A DNA stretch of 64,000 nucleotides from Marvania coccoides (lineage: Eukaryota > Chlorophyta > Trebouxiophyceae > Chlorellales > Chlorellaceae): contig OY978097.1 in NCBI GenBank assembly GCA_963854735.1, forward strand, positions 1,364,001 to 1,428,000, written 5' to 3'. Each line of letters starts with the position of its first letter. Positions within the stretch are counted from its first letter, which is position 1. Made by a program: the position numbers and the translations under genes. Below the pieces are notes generated by a model. The model was given only the letters and a program-made list of their open reading frames with translations, ran no database searches and was not told where the DNA came from. Below, one piece after another: positions 34,749 to 46,082 of the stretch.

Positions 34749-35524
34749 ATGAGAGCATTCTCGTTTGGACGCGGCGGCTGGGGCCACTTCAATAATAATC
34801 TTCGACCATCCCGTGTCGTAGGCAAAAATCAAGGCTCCAAGGCGCGATCAACTCAAACCCCTGCATCTTCCAACGCAGCAGCACCAGCGCAGGGCACAGG
34901 GGTGCGGATCGCGTTCTACGAAACCGAAACCTTTTTTCTTTCTCTCTCACCTACCCCGCCGCTTTTCTGTATTCGCAGGGCATACTGAACAACCCCGTTC
35001 TCAAATCTGGCCTGATATCCGGCTCGCTGTCCCTCCTGGGCGACCTTGTGGCTCAATTGCTATCCAACATCACCGCTGAGCCCGGTTCTACACCTTCCTA
35101 CGATGCCGCTCGCGCAGCCCGCATGGGCACCTTTGGGCTGTTCTTCTACGGCCCCTACCAGCACTATTGGTACCGCGCTCTGGACCGCGCCTTCCCTGCC
35201 CGCAACCTGGCCAATTTCGTCACGAAAGTGGGGCTGAACCAGGCATGCCTAGCACCGCTCGTCATCACGGCAGTGTTTGCATGGACCCTGGCGCTGCAGG
35301 GCAAATTTGACGAGTTTGAGGGCAAGTTGCGCCGCGACTTTAAGCCCACGTTGCTCACGGGGTGGACCTTTTGGGTGCCGGCAGCGTCAATCAACTTTGC
35401 CGCAATTCCGCTGCCGAGCCAGGTGCTCTACATGTCCACCTGCGGCGTGGTGTGGACCGCCTTTTTATCGTACTACTCCTCCAAGCAGAAGGCCGTGAAA
35501 TCGTGCTGCTCGAAAAAGAAGTGA
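34749..35524 (+). CDS. Mpv17/PMP22-family membrane protein
   Basis: Small integral membrane protein of the Mpv17/PMP22 family, found in mitochondrial inner membrane, peroxisome or plastid envelope. Some members form channels. Exons 34749..34901 and 34979..35524, 232 aa, GTGCGG donor. The first exon is a basic, Ser/Asn-rich leader, probably an organelle targeting sequence. The second has the family blocks NPVLKSGLISGSLSLLGDLVAQ, GPYQHYWYRALD, DQ/NQACLAP-like NQACLAPLV, DFKPTLLTGWTFWVPAASINFAAIP and a last hydrophobic helix, then a Lys/Cys-rich tail (SCCSKKK). Four membrane segments are expected. Target organelle not determinable. Confidence 0.88.
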
Positions 35525-35585
35525 TGTTTTTTCTTTTCTTTCCAGCTAGTCTGAAAAATTACACTTGATATCATTGTTGGGGGAA

Positions 35586-35591
35586 AATAAA
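35586..35591 (+). terminator. Polyadenylation signal candidate (AATAAA)
   Basis: AATAAA about 60 bp after the Mpv17-family stop codon, in the 142-bp gap shared with the convergent CPBP gene. Confidence 0.5.
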
Positions 35592-35666
35592 ATAGAACTG
35601 AAATTATGTTAATTTGTAAGCAGATGTACCGTTTCATTAATAGAGTTCAGAACAGATTTGCGTCCC

Positions 35667-36916
35667 TCAAACTCCTCCGGGGCTGTGCAGCAGTTCTGCC
35701 ACATCGATGCCTTGGCTAGTCAAATAATACAAAATGCACAGCACTGTGCCGTTCCACGTGCCATGAATCATCATGGGGGTCAGCAGATTGCGCGACCGCA
35801 CGTACGTAAAGCCCATCAGCAGCCCCAACGCTGTCAGCTGCGGGGTGTCCCGCGGCGAAAAGTGCACGAGGCCGAATGCTATTGCCGACGCCACTACAGC
35901 CAGCGGGGTGGGCATGATGCGCGCTAGAGACGGCAGCAAAAACCCCCGAAACACGGTCTCCTCCAGCACCGGCGCCAGCACGGCGGTTGTGCCGAAAAGC
36001 GAGGCAAAAGTTATGGGGTCCATTCTGAGGAGCTGGGACACGGCGTCAGCTGTACCTCGTGCTGTGGGGTCGTCTTTGATGCCCACCGCTTCGCACAGCG
36101 CCGCTGCCGCGAACACCGCCACAGGGGAGAGCACGACGCCCAGCAGCCCCCATGCTGCCCACCCATCCGGCTTTCTAAAAGGGGTTTTAAAGCTGATTTT
36201 GAGAAAGTCTGGGGCCAGGGGGCGGAAATTGCTGACTGCGGCGTTCACTACGGCCAGCCCTACTGCTGTTTCCAGGAGCTGGTTGACCAAAACGAAGATG
36301 GCTTTGTCCTCTTGAGACATCCCGGCGAGGCCTTCAGGGCCGGCCAGTCCACGAGCCAGAGGGATGAACGCGAGGCCCACGCCCAGGAAGGAAGCTGCCC
36401 ATGCCACCATCCCCAGCGCGGCTTCTTTGCCGCCCCAGGGAGCGGAGAACGGCGCTGTGTAGAGGCTGAAGTCGAAAACTCGAAAGTCCTCCTCAAACTG
36501 TTTTTCCCGGCCATCATCTTGTTGCGAGTCTGTCTGGCCGCGAGAGGGAGGGGTGAGAGGAGCGCGGCTGGGGGTCTCTTCCTTGGAACGTTCTGCGAGG
36601 AGGGTGGGAAAAAGAGAGAGTCAGCTGCAGGCGGCAGAAAGCTAAAAATCGACAGAATGCACTTCCTAACGAGCCGATACTTACTGTTGGCAGAGCAGAG
36701 CAGTTGAGATTGGAACCGAGGTCTTGTTCTGCACGCAAAAGAGCAATGTTACAAGCGAACACGTGTGTGGAAAGATGATTTGCTTTTGAAAGACGAAACA
36801 CACCTGCAAGCGTGAGTGTTCAAAAGGGGGGCATTGGACCGCGCTGTGAACGGTGCACACACCATCGAATCTGAGGAAAGCAGATTTTGCGTCGCCATTG
36901 GGAAGAGAGAGGCCAT
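35667..36916 (-). CDS. Plastid-targeted CPBP (CAAX-like) intramembrane protease
   Basis: Membrane protein of the CPBP/Abi family (CAAX prenyl protease 2-like). Plastid members act in thylakoid or envelope membranes. Exons on the minus strand: 36916..36804, 36728..36685, 36592..35667, 360 aa, with phases agreeing at both introns. The N-terminus (MASLFPMATQNLLSSDSM) is Ser/Ala-rich, then basic, as in a chloroplast transit peptide. Several membrane segments precede and follow the three family motifs: EETVFRG (E263, E264, R268), FGLVH (H296) and HGTWN (H329, N333). All proposed catalytic and metal-binding residues are kept, so it may be an active protease. Substrate unknown. Confidence 0.88.
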
Positions 36917-37216
36917 CTTCTGAAAAATTGTCTTCAAATATATTCAAAGCGAGCCCCCTTTCCTTGTTCACTTCAGAACAATGCTTACAAGACGAAATTA
37001 AAACATACCAGATAATACATTGCGTTAAAGCCGAAATATACACCCCAAAAATGGCTGGCTCACAGCAGGCCTACCGCTCACAGCAGGCCCTGTCGTGCTG
37101 CCGCCGCTTTCAAGAAAAGCGCTCTCATGCCTAAGCTTCAGGAAGAGAAGGCACATTTCCAGGCGGCTTTATCAAACAGAACTCAAAGCAGAAACTCAGA
37201 AACTTCAATCGACCTT

Positions 37217-38934
37217 TCATGTCCGCCTCCTCGACGGTGGTGGCCCCAGCTCTTTCGTCATGTAGGGCCCCTCCAGCTCGTACCCCAGCTTCCTATAGTA
37301 GTGCCTCGTCCCCACTCCCGCAATCACCGCCAGTTTCGTCGAGCGGTGCTCCTCCCTTGCGATCCTCTCCGCCTCAACCATCAGCAGCGTGCCATACCCC
37401 TGGTGCTGCCACTTCGCAGTGTCCCGCGCGTGCACCGCCACCGCGGTGCCGTACACATGCAGCTCCCGCACCATCGACACCTTCCCTTTCAGCGCCGGCT
37501 GCCGTGTGGCTGCCCGTCCCGCCAGTTTCCGCAGCCGCAGCAGCCCCACCAAGATGTCCTGCCCCGGGTCTTCGTACGCCAGAAACGTCTCCCAACCGCC
37601 GTTGGCCGCGTAGTCCCGCCGCACCAGCTCCACCTCCGCTGGGCGCACTCTGAAGTGAATGTCCCGAATGCCGACCTCGCGCGAGCGCACGTCCCTGCAG
37701 CGCAGCCCCAGCTCGCGGCACCGCGCCAGCGCCAGCTCCCGTAGGTTGCCCTTTTCCACCCCGGACGACACCAGCGGCATGGGGATGTCCCGCTGGATGC
37801 GGTACACGCGGGTCCAAGGCGGTACAAGCGCCAGACACCGTGCGACCAGATCCACCAGCCGGTGGGGCTCGTAGTTGCGATACAGCCCCTTCTTCCACAG
37901 CTCGTACAGCCCCGTCCCCCGAATCACCAGCGTGGGGTAAATTTTGAGGCCGTCGGTGCGAAACGCCGGGTTCTCAAAAAACTCAGTGAACGACTCCACA
38001 TCGCGCTCCCACCCCACGTTGGGCAGGTCCGGCATCATGTGCGCCACCACCTTGAACCCCGCGTCCTTTGCCAGCTCGAAGCACTCCCCCACCGCCGCCA
38101 CGGTGTGACCTCGGTTTGTGTCCCTCGCCACGTCTTCATACGTGCTCTGCAGCCCGATCTCCAGCCGGGTGCACCCGTAAGACAGCATGGCCGCCAGGTG
38201 CGGCGTCAGGCAAAAGTCTGGCCGCGTTTCGATGGTCATGCCGATGCACCGCGTGGCGCTCTGCTCGCTGAACTTCACAGCCTCGCCCACGTCCTTGCTG
38301 GAGTGCCCCGACAGCGCGTCGTGCAGGTTGCGGATGAAGTAGTCGCGGTACTCCACCGGCAGTGACATAAACGTGCCGCCCATCAGAATAAACTCCACTT
38401 TGTCCACCGAGTGGCCGAGGCGGCGAAGCTGGTCAACGCGGGCGCGCGCCTGCACGTATGGGTTATATCGCGCGCGAATAGCGCGCATGGAGGTGGGTTC
38501 GTACCCTGTGTACGACTGGGTTGAGTATTCGAAGTCGGAATCGGGGCCGCCAGGGCAGTAGACGCAGATATTGCCGGTTGTGGCGATGTGAGGGCAACGG
38601 TGAGGCTTGGACATGACGGCCACCACGGCGATGCCGGAAGCAGTGCGCACCGGCTTGGCGCGCAGTCTGACGGAGGAAAAATGAGTTGGGGGGTGAGAAA
38701 ACAACAAATTTTATTTATGTCGGCGGTAATACGAAAGCGTTGTTTGTGTTCTTACTGGGGGAGGAGCTCCACGCGGTGCTCATCTGGCAGCGCGGCGATG
38801 ATTTCCACGAGTTTGGGTGCCCTGGTCACCGCGTATTTTGCGCTGGCGTCCCTCTTGACCAGGTTAAGGTCGACGTCTTGGCCAGACTTGACACCTGCAA
38901 TCAATGCTGCGACGATCTCGGAAATCGCACGCAT
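37217..38934 (-). CDS. ELP3: Elongator complex protein 3 (radical SAM / acetyltransferase)
   Basis: Catalytic subunit of Elongator, which starts the cm5 modification of wobble uridines in tRNA. Two exons on the minus strand: 38934..38756 and 38666..37217, 542 aa, the normal length. The N-terminal tRNA-binding part ([27 protein letters not shown]) leads to the radical-SAM core with [14 protein letters not shown] (about C84, C94, C97) and [18 protein letters not shown]. The C-terminal GNAT domain has VRELHVYG and [16 protein letters not shown] (acetyl-CoA loop) and ends at [13 protein letters not shown]. The ATG at 38934 fits other Elp3 N-termini. A CAG acceptor eight bases upstream leaves open a short extra exon. 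Confidence 0.95.
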
Positions 38935-39279
38935 GCGGGCCTGCACATGGTGCAAAAAAGGCATTTAAACCAGCTCATCTCAGCCAACAAAGATGAGCAT
39001 GCAGCAACAAAAACACACTTCTGCTTCGCTCATTTCTGCAATTTGTTTTGAAGTCCTCGACGGGCGGCTTTGCCGCCCGTCAGGGCCACCCATTGAGAAC
39101 TTTTGAAGTAACATATATCGAGATTTTTTTTAAAAGCGATTCGATGAGCATACACCAAGTTTTTTTCACAGAGCAAATTTTTTAGAGCGCAGTTTTTTTT
39201 AAAAGCTTTCACGCATCTGGCATTTTTTGAATTATTTTTACATATTTTCTTTCTGGAAGCTGCACGGTTGGGCAGCTAT
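38935..39279. promoter_or_regulatory. Divergent spacer, ELP3 / FolD
   Basis: 344 bp between head-to-head start codons. It contains a GC-rich hairpin-like stretch at about 39056-39082 (GACGGGCGGC...GCCGCCCGTC, a perfect inverted repeat) and then A/T runs. Both promoters must lie here. Confidence 0.5.
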
Positions 39280-40447
39280 ATGGCCGCGATCACCTTCTCT
39301 CTCCCCCTCACCACTTGCACTGGCGCTTTTGTTCAGCAGCGGCGCCAGTGCGTTGCCTCCAGGCCCCATCGCTTGGCTGGAAACCCCCACAAGCTTTATT
39401 CCGCCCCTAAATTCCCGGCCCGCAGCCGTTGCAGCGTCCGCTCTATCCCAGTGATGGCGGCTGGTAAGATGACAACAAATTCAAATTATTACTCCATTTT
39501 CATTCCCTCCTCCTCTGCACCGCCCATCTAAGCTTTTTATTTAAAAACGCTCAGAATTAATCGACGGCAAGGCCACTGCTGAGGCCATTCGCAAGGAGCT
39601 CAAGGCGGAGGTGGACGGCTTGGTGGAGCGCTTTGGGCGCAACCCAGGGCTAGCAGTGGTGCTGGTGGGCGAGCGCAAGGACTCCCAGACCTACGTTCGC
39701 AACAAAAAGAAAGCGTGCGACGAGGTGGGCATCCTTTCTTTTGGCACCGACCTCCCCGAAACAGCAACAGAAGAAGAGGTGCTGGCGGTGGTGGCGGGGT
39801 ACAACGCCGACCCCAGCGTGCACGGCATCCTGGTGCAGCTCCCCCTGCCCAAGCACATTGACGAGCAGCGCATTTTGGACGCAATCTCGATAGAAAAAGA
39901 CGTCGACGGATTCCACCCCCTAAACATCGGCGCGCTGGCCATGCGCGGGCGCAACCCGCTGTTCGTCCCCTGCACCCCCAAGGGCTGCATCGAGCTGCTG
40001 AAGCGCGCAGGCGTGGTGATGAAGGGGAAGAAGGCGGCGGTGGTTGGCCGCTCCAACATCGTCGGCATGCCGGCGGCGCTGCTGCTGCAGCGGGAGGACG
40101 CCACCGTGACCGTCATTCACTCCCGCACCCCCAATCCTGCCGCCATCTGCCTGGAGGCTGACATCATCATCGCAGCGTGCGGGCAGGCGGAGATGGTGAA
40201 GGGCGATTGGGTGAAGCCTGGAGCTGCTGTGATTGATGTGGGCATCAACGCGGTGGACGATGCCACGGCGAAGCGGGGGTACAGGCTGGTGGGCGACGTT
40301 GCCTTTGATGAGGCAAGGGAGCGAGCGGCATTCATCACCCCGGTGCCAGGGGGCGTGGGACCCATGACGATCGCAATGCTGCTGCGGAACTGCGTGGACG
40401 GCGCCACAAGGACATTTGAGAAGGAGGAGGCTGCCTTGGAAATTTAA
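39280..40447 (+). CDS. FOLD: Plastid FolD: methylenetetrahydrofolate dehydrogenase / cyclohydrolase
   Basis: Bifunctional enzyme interconverting 5,10-methylene-, 5,10-methenyl- and 10-formyl-tetrahydrofolate. Exons 39280..39463 and 39555..40447, 358 aa. The first exon (MAAITFSLPLTTCTG..., rich in Ser, Arg and Ala, ending SVRSIPVMAA) is a likely chloroplast transit peptide. The core begins ELIDGKATAEAIRKEL. The catalytic Lys region is YVRNKKKACDEVG, the substrate loop VHGILVQLPLP, then KDVDGFHPLNIG, the nucleotide-binding VVGRSNIVGMPAA, and the signature PVPGGVGPMTIAML. All residues needed for both activities are present. Phase-1 GT-AG intron. Confidence 0.95.
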
Positions 40448-41037
40448 GGGAGCGAAGCGGAGGGGGTGTATGCGAAGTGGAAGCGGCGGCGATCGTCAAT
40501 AACAGTGTTCTTTTGAATTCTTATGTATTTGTCTTTTATTTTCGTACCAAAAATATATGTTCATTTATGTTATAAATCGTTAACAACTATTTTTCAGGCA
40601 TGAATTACAATGTTTTTTGGAGGCGCATCCCCCCTCCCCCCAAAGAAAGTTTGCCAGCCGTGGGGGGTGATGATGATAGCACCATGATGGTTCAAGCTCT
40701 CAGAGCAGTACAACGAATCGATCGAAAATGAAAATATAGAATTCCTTCACAATATGTACGCAGTTTGAAGAATCAATTTCCGGGCCGAGCAAAAAAATGC
40801 ATGAACATGAACATTCTTTTCACCAAAACAAAAAAGGGGGTTTAGTACAGATTCCATGCAAGCAGCGGGAAGGAAAGAAGAGAGAGCCGCCTTCGGGGCT
40901 AGAGCTCATTTCTTTTAGAATGGACTTGTGTCTACTTGTGCCTGCAGAGACGGAAATTCGAGAGGAGGCGATCAGAAAATGCTGCTAGAAGGGGAAATAG
41001 TTGCATGACGACAGGTGCCCATTATTATCGGCGACAC
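40448..41037. other. Intergenic between convergent FolD and AlaAT
   Basis: 590 bp, AT-rich. Holds both 3' UTRs. No gene or repeat recognised. Confidence 0.45.
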
Positions 41038-43231
41038 TCACGCTGCCATGAATTTCTCGTGGAAGTTCTTGAACTTTTGGGCAAAGTCGGCAATCTTCTC
41101 CTCGGGCGGCAAAATCTGCACACACGCACAAAGCACACATCATGTTTACCACCATCCACACACGCATTTAATACCCTTATTTGTCCAATATTCATCTTTC
41201 TTTTTCTCACCGTGGTGCGCATGTGGAAGGTTCCCGGCTCCTGTCCGAATCCAGCGCCAGGCACTGTGACGATGCCCGTCTCCTCCAGCAGCGCCAGGCA
41301 GTAGTAGGTGTCGGGGGTTTTGCCGGCGGCCTTGGCGGCCTCGATGGCCTTGGGGGGGAGGTGGAGGCGGGGGAAGGAGTACATGGCGCCCTCGGTGAAG
41401 TTGCAGGTCACGCCCTCCAGCGAATTGAATGTGTCGGTCATCAGGTGGGCGCGGCGAGTCAGCGACGCCAGTCCCTCAGTCATTTCCTTGTTGTGCTGCT
41501 CATACGATTCGTCCCCGGGCTTGGGGGGGTTCACCATGAGGCTCATCATCACCTGGCCCACGGTGTTGGGCGACAGGTTGACCGAGGCCACCTTGTACAT
41601 CTCGTCGATGGTGCCGGGGTGGAAGTTGGTGAACTCGACGTAGCCGCCACGCAGGCCGCACTCTCCCAGCACGCCCTTGGACACAGTGTGGAAGGAGGCG
41701 AGCTCGACGGTGGAGGCGTAGGGCTCGCCCAGGTCGCCGAGGATCTTCTTGGCGGACACGAAAGGCTTCTCAGTCTGGTACACGTTGGGCTGCAAAAAAT
41801 ATGGAGTGGAGGGTAAGGGTGAGGGACGTGTGCACGGTGATGATAGCTGGGGTGTTATTTTCATGCTCTAAAAAACTATCGAAATATTATTTGATGCATT
41901 AAAGAATGCACACACGATTCCTGGATTCCAATCAAATACCACACATTGGTGTCTCTTAGCTCACCTGGTAGACCTCATCTGCCAGCAGCACCAGCCCCTC
42001 ATCGGCAGCCAGCTTCACCAGCTCCTTCAGGTTGTCAGCGGTGAGGCACTGCCCCGTGGGGTTTCCGGGGTTGATGAACACGATGGCACGCACGTTGGTG
42101 CCCTTGGCGCGGGCGTCGTGGATGGATTTGCGCACCGCCTCGATGTCCATGCCCCACCCAGCGTCCTCCTTGAGGTCGTACGGCAGCAGGGTGCCACCGT
42201 ACAGTTGAATGGAGGCGGAGTAGAGGGGGTACTGGGGGATGGGCACCAGCACGGCGTCATTCTCGTTGCGGATGACCGCGTTGAGGACGTAGCGCACGGA
42301 GACTGAGGCGCCGTCGGTGAGGAAAATGTTGTCTGCGCTGGAGGGGTAGCCGTCGCGGGCGGCGATGAAGTCGGCGACTTCTTGACGCACGGCGGGGGCG
42401 CCGCGGGAGTCGGTGTAGGCGCCTACGGCGCCTCCAAACTGCTTGTTGATCTGCTTGGCGCGGGCGATGGCGTCGGCGGGGAACATCTCGTTAACCTTGG
42501 GATGGTCGAACAGGAAGGGGGCGCACACCAGGGACAGCACCTGACGGTTGAAGGTCACGGGCTTCTCGCCCAACTGCTGCGGGTTGCCGACTGCAGGTTG
42601 GCAAGAAAAAAAGAGTCGAAATAAGCAAAAAAAAATTATCCAGATTCGTTTATCCACAAAATCTAGCAGTTTCTGACTTGCTGAAAAAATATATTTTATT
42701 CAAAATGAAGTGAAGGGAGGAGACTCGCCGTTGGTGTAGATGATCTCCCGGCCCTGGCCAGCCAGCTCAACAGCCTTGTTGTACAGCTCTCCACGCACGG
42801 CATACTGCGCCTTGAGAATGTTGGGGTTGAGGGTTGAGGGGTGCAGGGCGTACCCCTCGATGCGGTTGGGGTTGCCGGCGTCGGGGGCAGGCTGGGGGAC
42901 GGCGGAGTAGGCGCGGACGGTGCTGTACACGGTCTTAGCCCCAGGTTGGACCTGGCCATAGTGGTAATTGAAAGAGAACACGAGTAAAACACGGGAATTT
43001 TGATCGAATACGATGGATCAGAGGGAAAGTGTTGGAGATGCAGGGAAGTGATTGTGGGAGATCATTGTCAGCTGGGGACCAAAGCTCCAACACTTTTCCC
43101 CATCGGATTCTTCATGCTGGCCTCACCTCAGAGGCCGTCATTGCGGAGCAGGAGGCCGCATTGCTGCGCAGGGAGGAGGTGAGGAGGTTTCCAAACCTCT
43201 GTGCCTTCTTGGCGTGGCAAAGGATGCACAT
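41038..43231 (-). CDS. Alanine aminotransferase, probably mitochondrial
   Basis: PLP enzyme interconverting alanine + 2-oxoglutarate and pyruvate + glutamate (EC 2.6.1.2). Exons on the minus strand: 43231..43127, 42951..42729, 42590..41965, 41789..41211, 41115..41038, 536 aa. The N-terminus (MCILCHAKKAQRFGNLLTSS, then SLRSNAAS) is basic and Ser-rich, like a mitochondrial presequence. Family blocks are NPNILKAQYAVRGELYNKA, YTNVGNPQQLGEKP, FLTDGASVSVR, INPGNPTGQCL and VLLADEVYQ, with the PLP lysine in SFHTVSKG (about K356). RGGYVEFTNF follows. The second intron (42728..42591) starts AACG|GCGAGT, a GC donor. Only this gives YTNVGNPQ. The related glutamate:glyoxylate aminotransferase is the main alternative. 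Confidence 0.93.
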
Positions 43232-43524
43232 CGAGGCTGGTGATTGCCTCAATAGAACAAAATAAAGAATATTAATGAAAATTTAGCTAGAATGGTGGGA
43301 GGTGGTAGTTTTTCCAAAAAAAACATCAGACGCAGCGTACGCGAGCGTCCAGATTTTTCAATATAGACTATTTCGACAAGTATGGCTATTTTGATAAGTA
43401 ATTTGCATTGTTTCATACAAACAACGGTCCAACGCACGAGACAGTGGCCGTCAGCCTGAAAACACACAATTTTATTTTTTTATAATTTAATCGAAAGTTT
43501 GTTGGCTCTTTGCTCGCCTGACAA
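43232..43524. promoter_or_regulatory. Divergent spacer, AlaAT / DBR1
   Basis: 292 bp between opposite start codons, AT-rich on the DBR1 side. It must contain both promoters. No motif recognised with confidence. Confidence 0.4.
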
Positions 43525-45084
43525 ATGGCTGAAAATAAGCGTAGAGGCCTCAGAGTACGCCATCACGCCTGTCGAGCTCCGCATTCGACTCCCCCCCCTC
43601 CTGCTCGTCACATCACTATTATTTGCTGCAGATTGCCGTCCAAGGGTGCGCCCACGGGGACCTGGACAAGATCTACGAGACCCTGGCCTTCATCGAGCAG
43701 CGCGATGGCGAGAAAATCGACCTGTTGCTGTGTTGCGGCGACTTTCAGGCGGTGCGCAACCTGGACGACCTGGAATGCATGGCATGCCCCGCAAAGTATC
43801 GCCACCTAGGCACATTTTACAAGTACTACTCGGGGGAGAAAGTGGCGCCCTACCCCACCCTATTCAGTAAGTCCTTTTCCTATTTCAGCTACCAAAACGA
43901 AAAATGTTTGAGGGGTGAAGAAATGCTTTATAAATTCCTGAAAAGTACCCAACTGATCAGCTTTCCAACCTGCGTAACTTTGAATACCAGTTGGCGGTAA
44001 CCACGAAGCTTCCAACCATCTATGGGAGCTGTACCCCGGCGGGTGGGTGGCGCCCAACATTTACTTCCTGGGCTATGCTGGGGTGGTACGGTTCGGGGGC
44101 ATCAGAATTGCAGGTATGTCGGGCATCTACAAGTCCGACCATTTCACCTGGGGCCATTTTGAACGGCCCCCTTACAACGATTCAACCATGCGCAGCGCGT
44201 ACCACATCAGAGCCCTTGAAGTTAACCGCTTGATGCGCCTGCGGCAGCCGCTGGACGTGTTTTTATCGCACGACTGGCCCACGGGCATCGCGCGCCACGG
44301 TGATGTCAACGCTTTGCTGCAGCGGAAGCGGTTTTTGCAGCGGGAGGTTGAAGACGGCTCGCTGGGCAGCCCGCCGCTGGCACAGCTGCTGTCCACGCTG
44401 CGCCCCGCGCACTGGTTTTCTGCGCACCTCCACACCAAGTTCGCGGCCCTGGTGAGGCACCCAGGGGGCGGAGAAACCAGATTTTTGGCGCTGGACAAGT
44501 GCCTCCCCAGGCGGCAATTTCTGCAAGTTATCCACTTCCCAGACGCCGAGGGGCCGTTGGAATTTGCGTACGACGCGGAGTGGCTGGCGGTGCTGCAGAA
44601 AACGCACGCGTTGACGTGTTTGGCCCAGCGAACGCCGGTGCTGCCGCGGCCAGAGCCTGTGGCGAATGAGCAGCTAGGGCAGGCTCGCGCGGCGCTGGAG
44701 AGGGCGGGCGGTGGCGGCAAGGTGCCGGAAAACTTCCAAGTGACGGCGCCAGCGCACTCTGGGCCGGAAATTCTGCGGGGAAGGATGCCGCGCGAGAGTC
44801 TGCGAAATCCTCAAACTGTGGCGTTCTATGAGATGTTGGGGCTGCCGTACAACCTGGAGAACAGCTGGACAGCTGGCGCGGCGCTCCCGCCACCAGCAGC
44901 GGCAGAACCCAACCCAGAGGAGATAGATTTGGGGGTTGACGATTTTGACGACACTGATGCTCCAGAATCGACAGCATATGCAGGAGAACTGAACCCTGAA
45001 GAGATTGAACTGGAGGACGAAGAGGCAGTGCCCCCCGCGACCATAGACCCCGCGCTGCAAGCGGTGCTGCAAAGCCCTTCATGA
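43525..45084 (+). CDS. DBR1: RNA lariat debranching enzyme
   Basis: Metallophosphoesterase that opens the 2',5' branch of excised intron lariats in the nucleus. Exons 43525..43554, 43632..43866, 43991..45084, 452 aa. The tiny first exon [10 protein letters not shown] joins [18 protein letters not shown] in phase 0. Metal-binding and catalytic motifs are [37 protein letters not shown] and [13 protein letters not shown], all standard. The lariat-recognition region around residues 125-150 includes [22 protein letters not shown]. The C-terminal tail carries two NPEEI(D/E)L acidic repeats. A (TA)n repeat follows the stop. Confidence 0.95.
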
Positions 45085-45119
45085 TAAAATATAATAATGC
45101 TTTTGTCATGATGATAATT

Positions 45120-45122
<3 letters not shown>

Positions 45123-45150
<28 letters not shown>
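45123..45150 (+). repeat. (AT)n microsatellite
   Basis: About 14 AT units followed by T7, in the 164-bp gap between the convergent DBR1 and prefoldin genes. Confidence 0.95.
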
Positions 45151-45153
<3 letters not shown>

Positions 45154-45248
45154 TTTAACGAATGAAAATTTGCAAGTAAGAAAAGTAGTTGTTTTCTATT
45201 ATTCATGAAAGTTCCATATCACAAAAGGGCATATGAAAAAAAATCACG

Positions 45249-45788
45249 TCATTTCTGCTGCTCCTGTTTCTCCATCAGCAGCGACTCTATCTGCTGGAGG
45301 TGGTTGCGTCTTGTCTGCATGATTTGTCCCAGCTGATCCATCTTGCCCTTCACCAGCATCACCTTGCGGCGGCAGTAGTCAATGCCACCGTCGATATCCT
45401 TCTGCAGCATCAGGCCCATCGTCAATAAAATAATAAGCAATGGGGATTGTGCATACATAATGAAGAAAAATAAGTAGTAATGCAACTCTAATAAACTTGC
45501 CTCGATAAAGTATCCAGTGCCGATTTCCAAGAGCACTGTGCCCACGCTCTCCAGGGTGCCTGGGACGTACAACGACTCTGTCATGGGCAGAAGCATCGAC
45601 TGCCCCTCCTGCTGCTCCTTCAGGGCCTCCACGCTTTGGCCTGCGTTGGCAAAGCGGGCGGCCGTCTGCTGCAGCGCCACCATGTTGCTCGTGAAGCTCT
45701 CCACCTGCGAGGTCAGCTCCTGGTGCAAGTTTTGCAACTCGGACGCGCCCAACTGCGTGATGTCCACCTGCTGCTGCTGCCGTGCCAT
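45249..45788 (-). CDS. PFD5: Prefoldin subunit 5 (alpha-type)
   Basis: Subunit of the cytosolic/nuclear prefoldin hexamer that hands actin and tubulin to the chaperonin CCT. Two exons on the minus strand: 45788..45501 and 45401..45249, 146 aa, the normal size. Helical arm, then MTESLYVPGTLESVGTVLLEIGTGYFIE (the double beta-hairpin signature), then KDIDGGIDYCRRKVMLVKGKMDQL and a second helical arm. The intron (45500..45402) begins GAG|GCAAGT and ends CAG, a GC-AG intron. It is 99 nt and stop-free. If retained it would insert 33 hydrophobic residues inside the second arm. Confidence 0.92.
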   Translation of the reverse strand: MARQQQQVDITQLGASELQNLHQELTSQVESFTSNMVALQQTAARFANAGQSVEALKEQQEGQSMLLPMTESLYVPGTLESVGTVLLEIGTGYFIEASLLELHYYLFFFIMYAQSPLLIILLTMGLMLQKDIDGGIDYCRRKVMLVKGKMDQLGQIMQTRRNHLQQIESLLMEKQEQQK

Positions 45789-46082
45789 CTTGGGCCGCAA
45801 AGTTTGATTGAAGTCAAAGGATTGGAAATGATCAAGTCAAGCGGTGGGCTGGGAAGGTGGCTGGGCGGCACTGCACAGGTGCCTGGACGTCAGTTTGAAA
45901 ATTTACAAGTTTTGACTGAAGCAGAAAGCCCCGCAGCGAGCCAGTTGACCTCCAGCGGTACAAATGATGGGGAAAAACATGTACATTTCAAAGAATTATC
46001 TCAAAACCTTTACTTTCTGTAAGTTTTTCTGTATTACATCATCAATTTTAAACACTTTTGACGGATTGGCTCGGTGCCCAGC

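Noticed and set aside
8476..43231. C4-like metabolic cluster of PPDK and alanine aminotransferase
   Set aside because: The genes are about 29 kb apart with unrelated genes between and opposite strands. Both are ordinary housekeeping enzymes.
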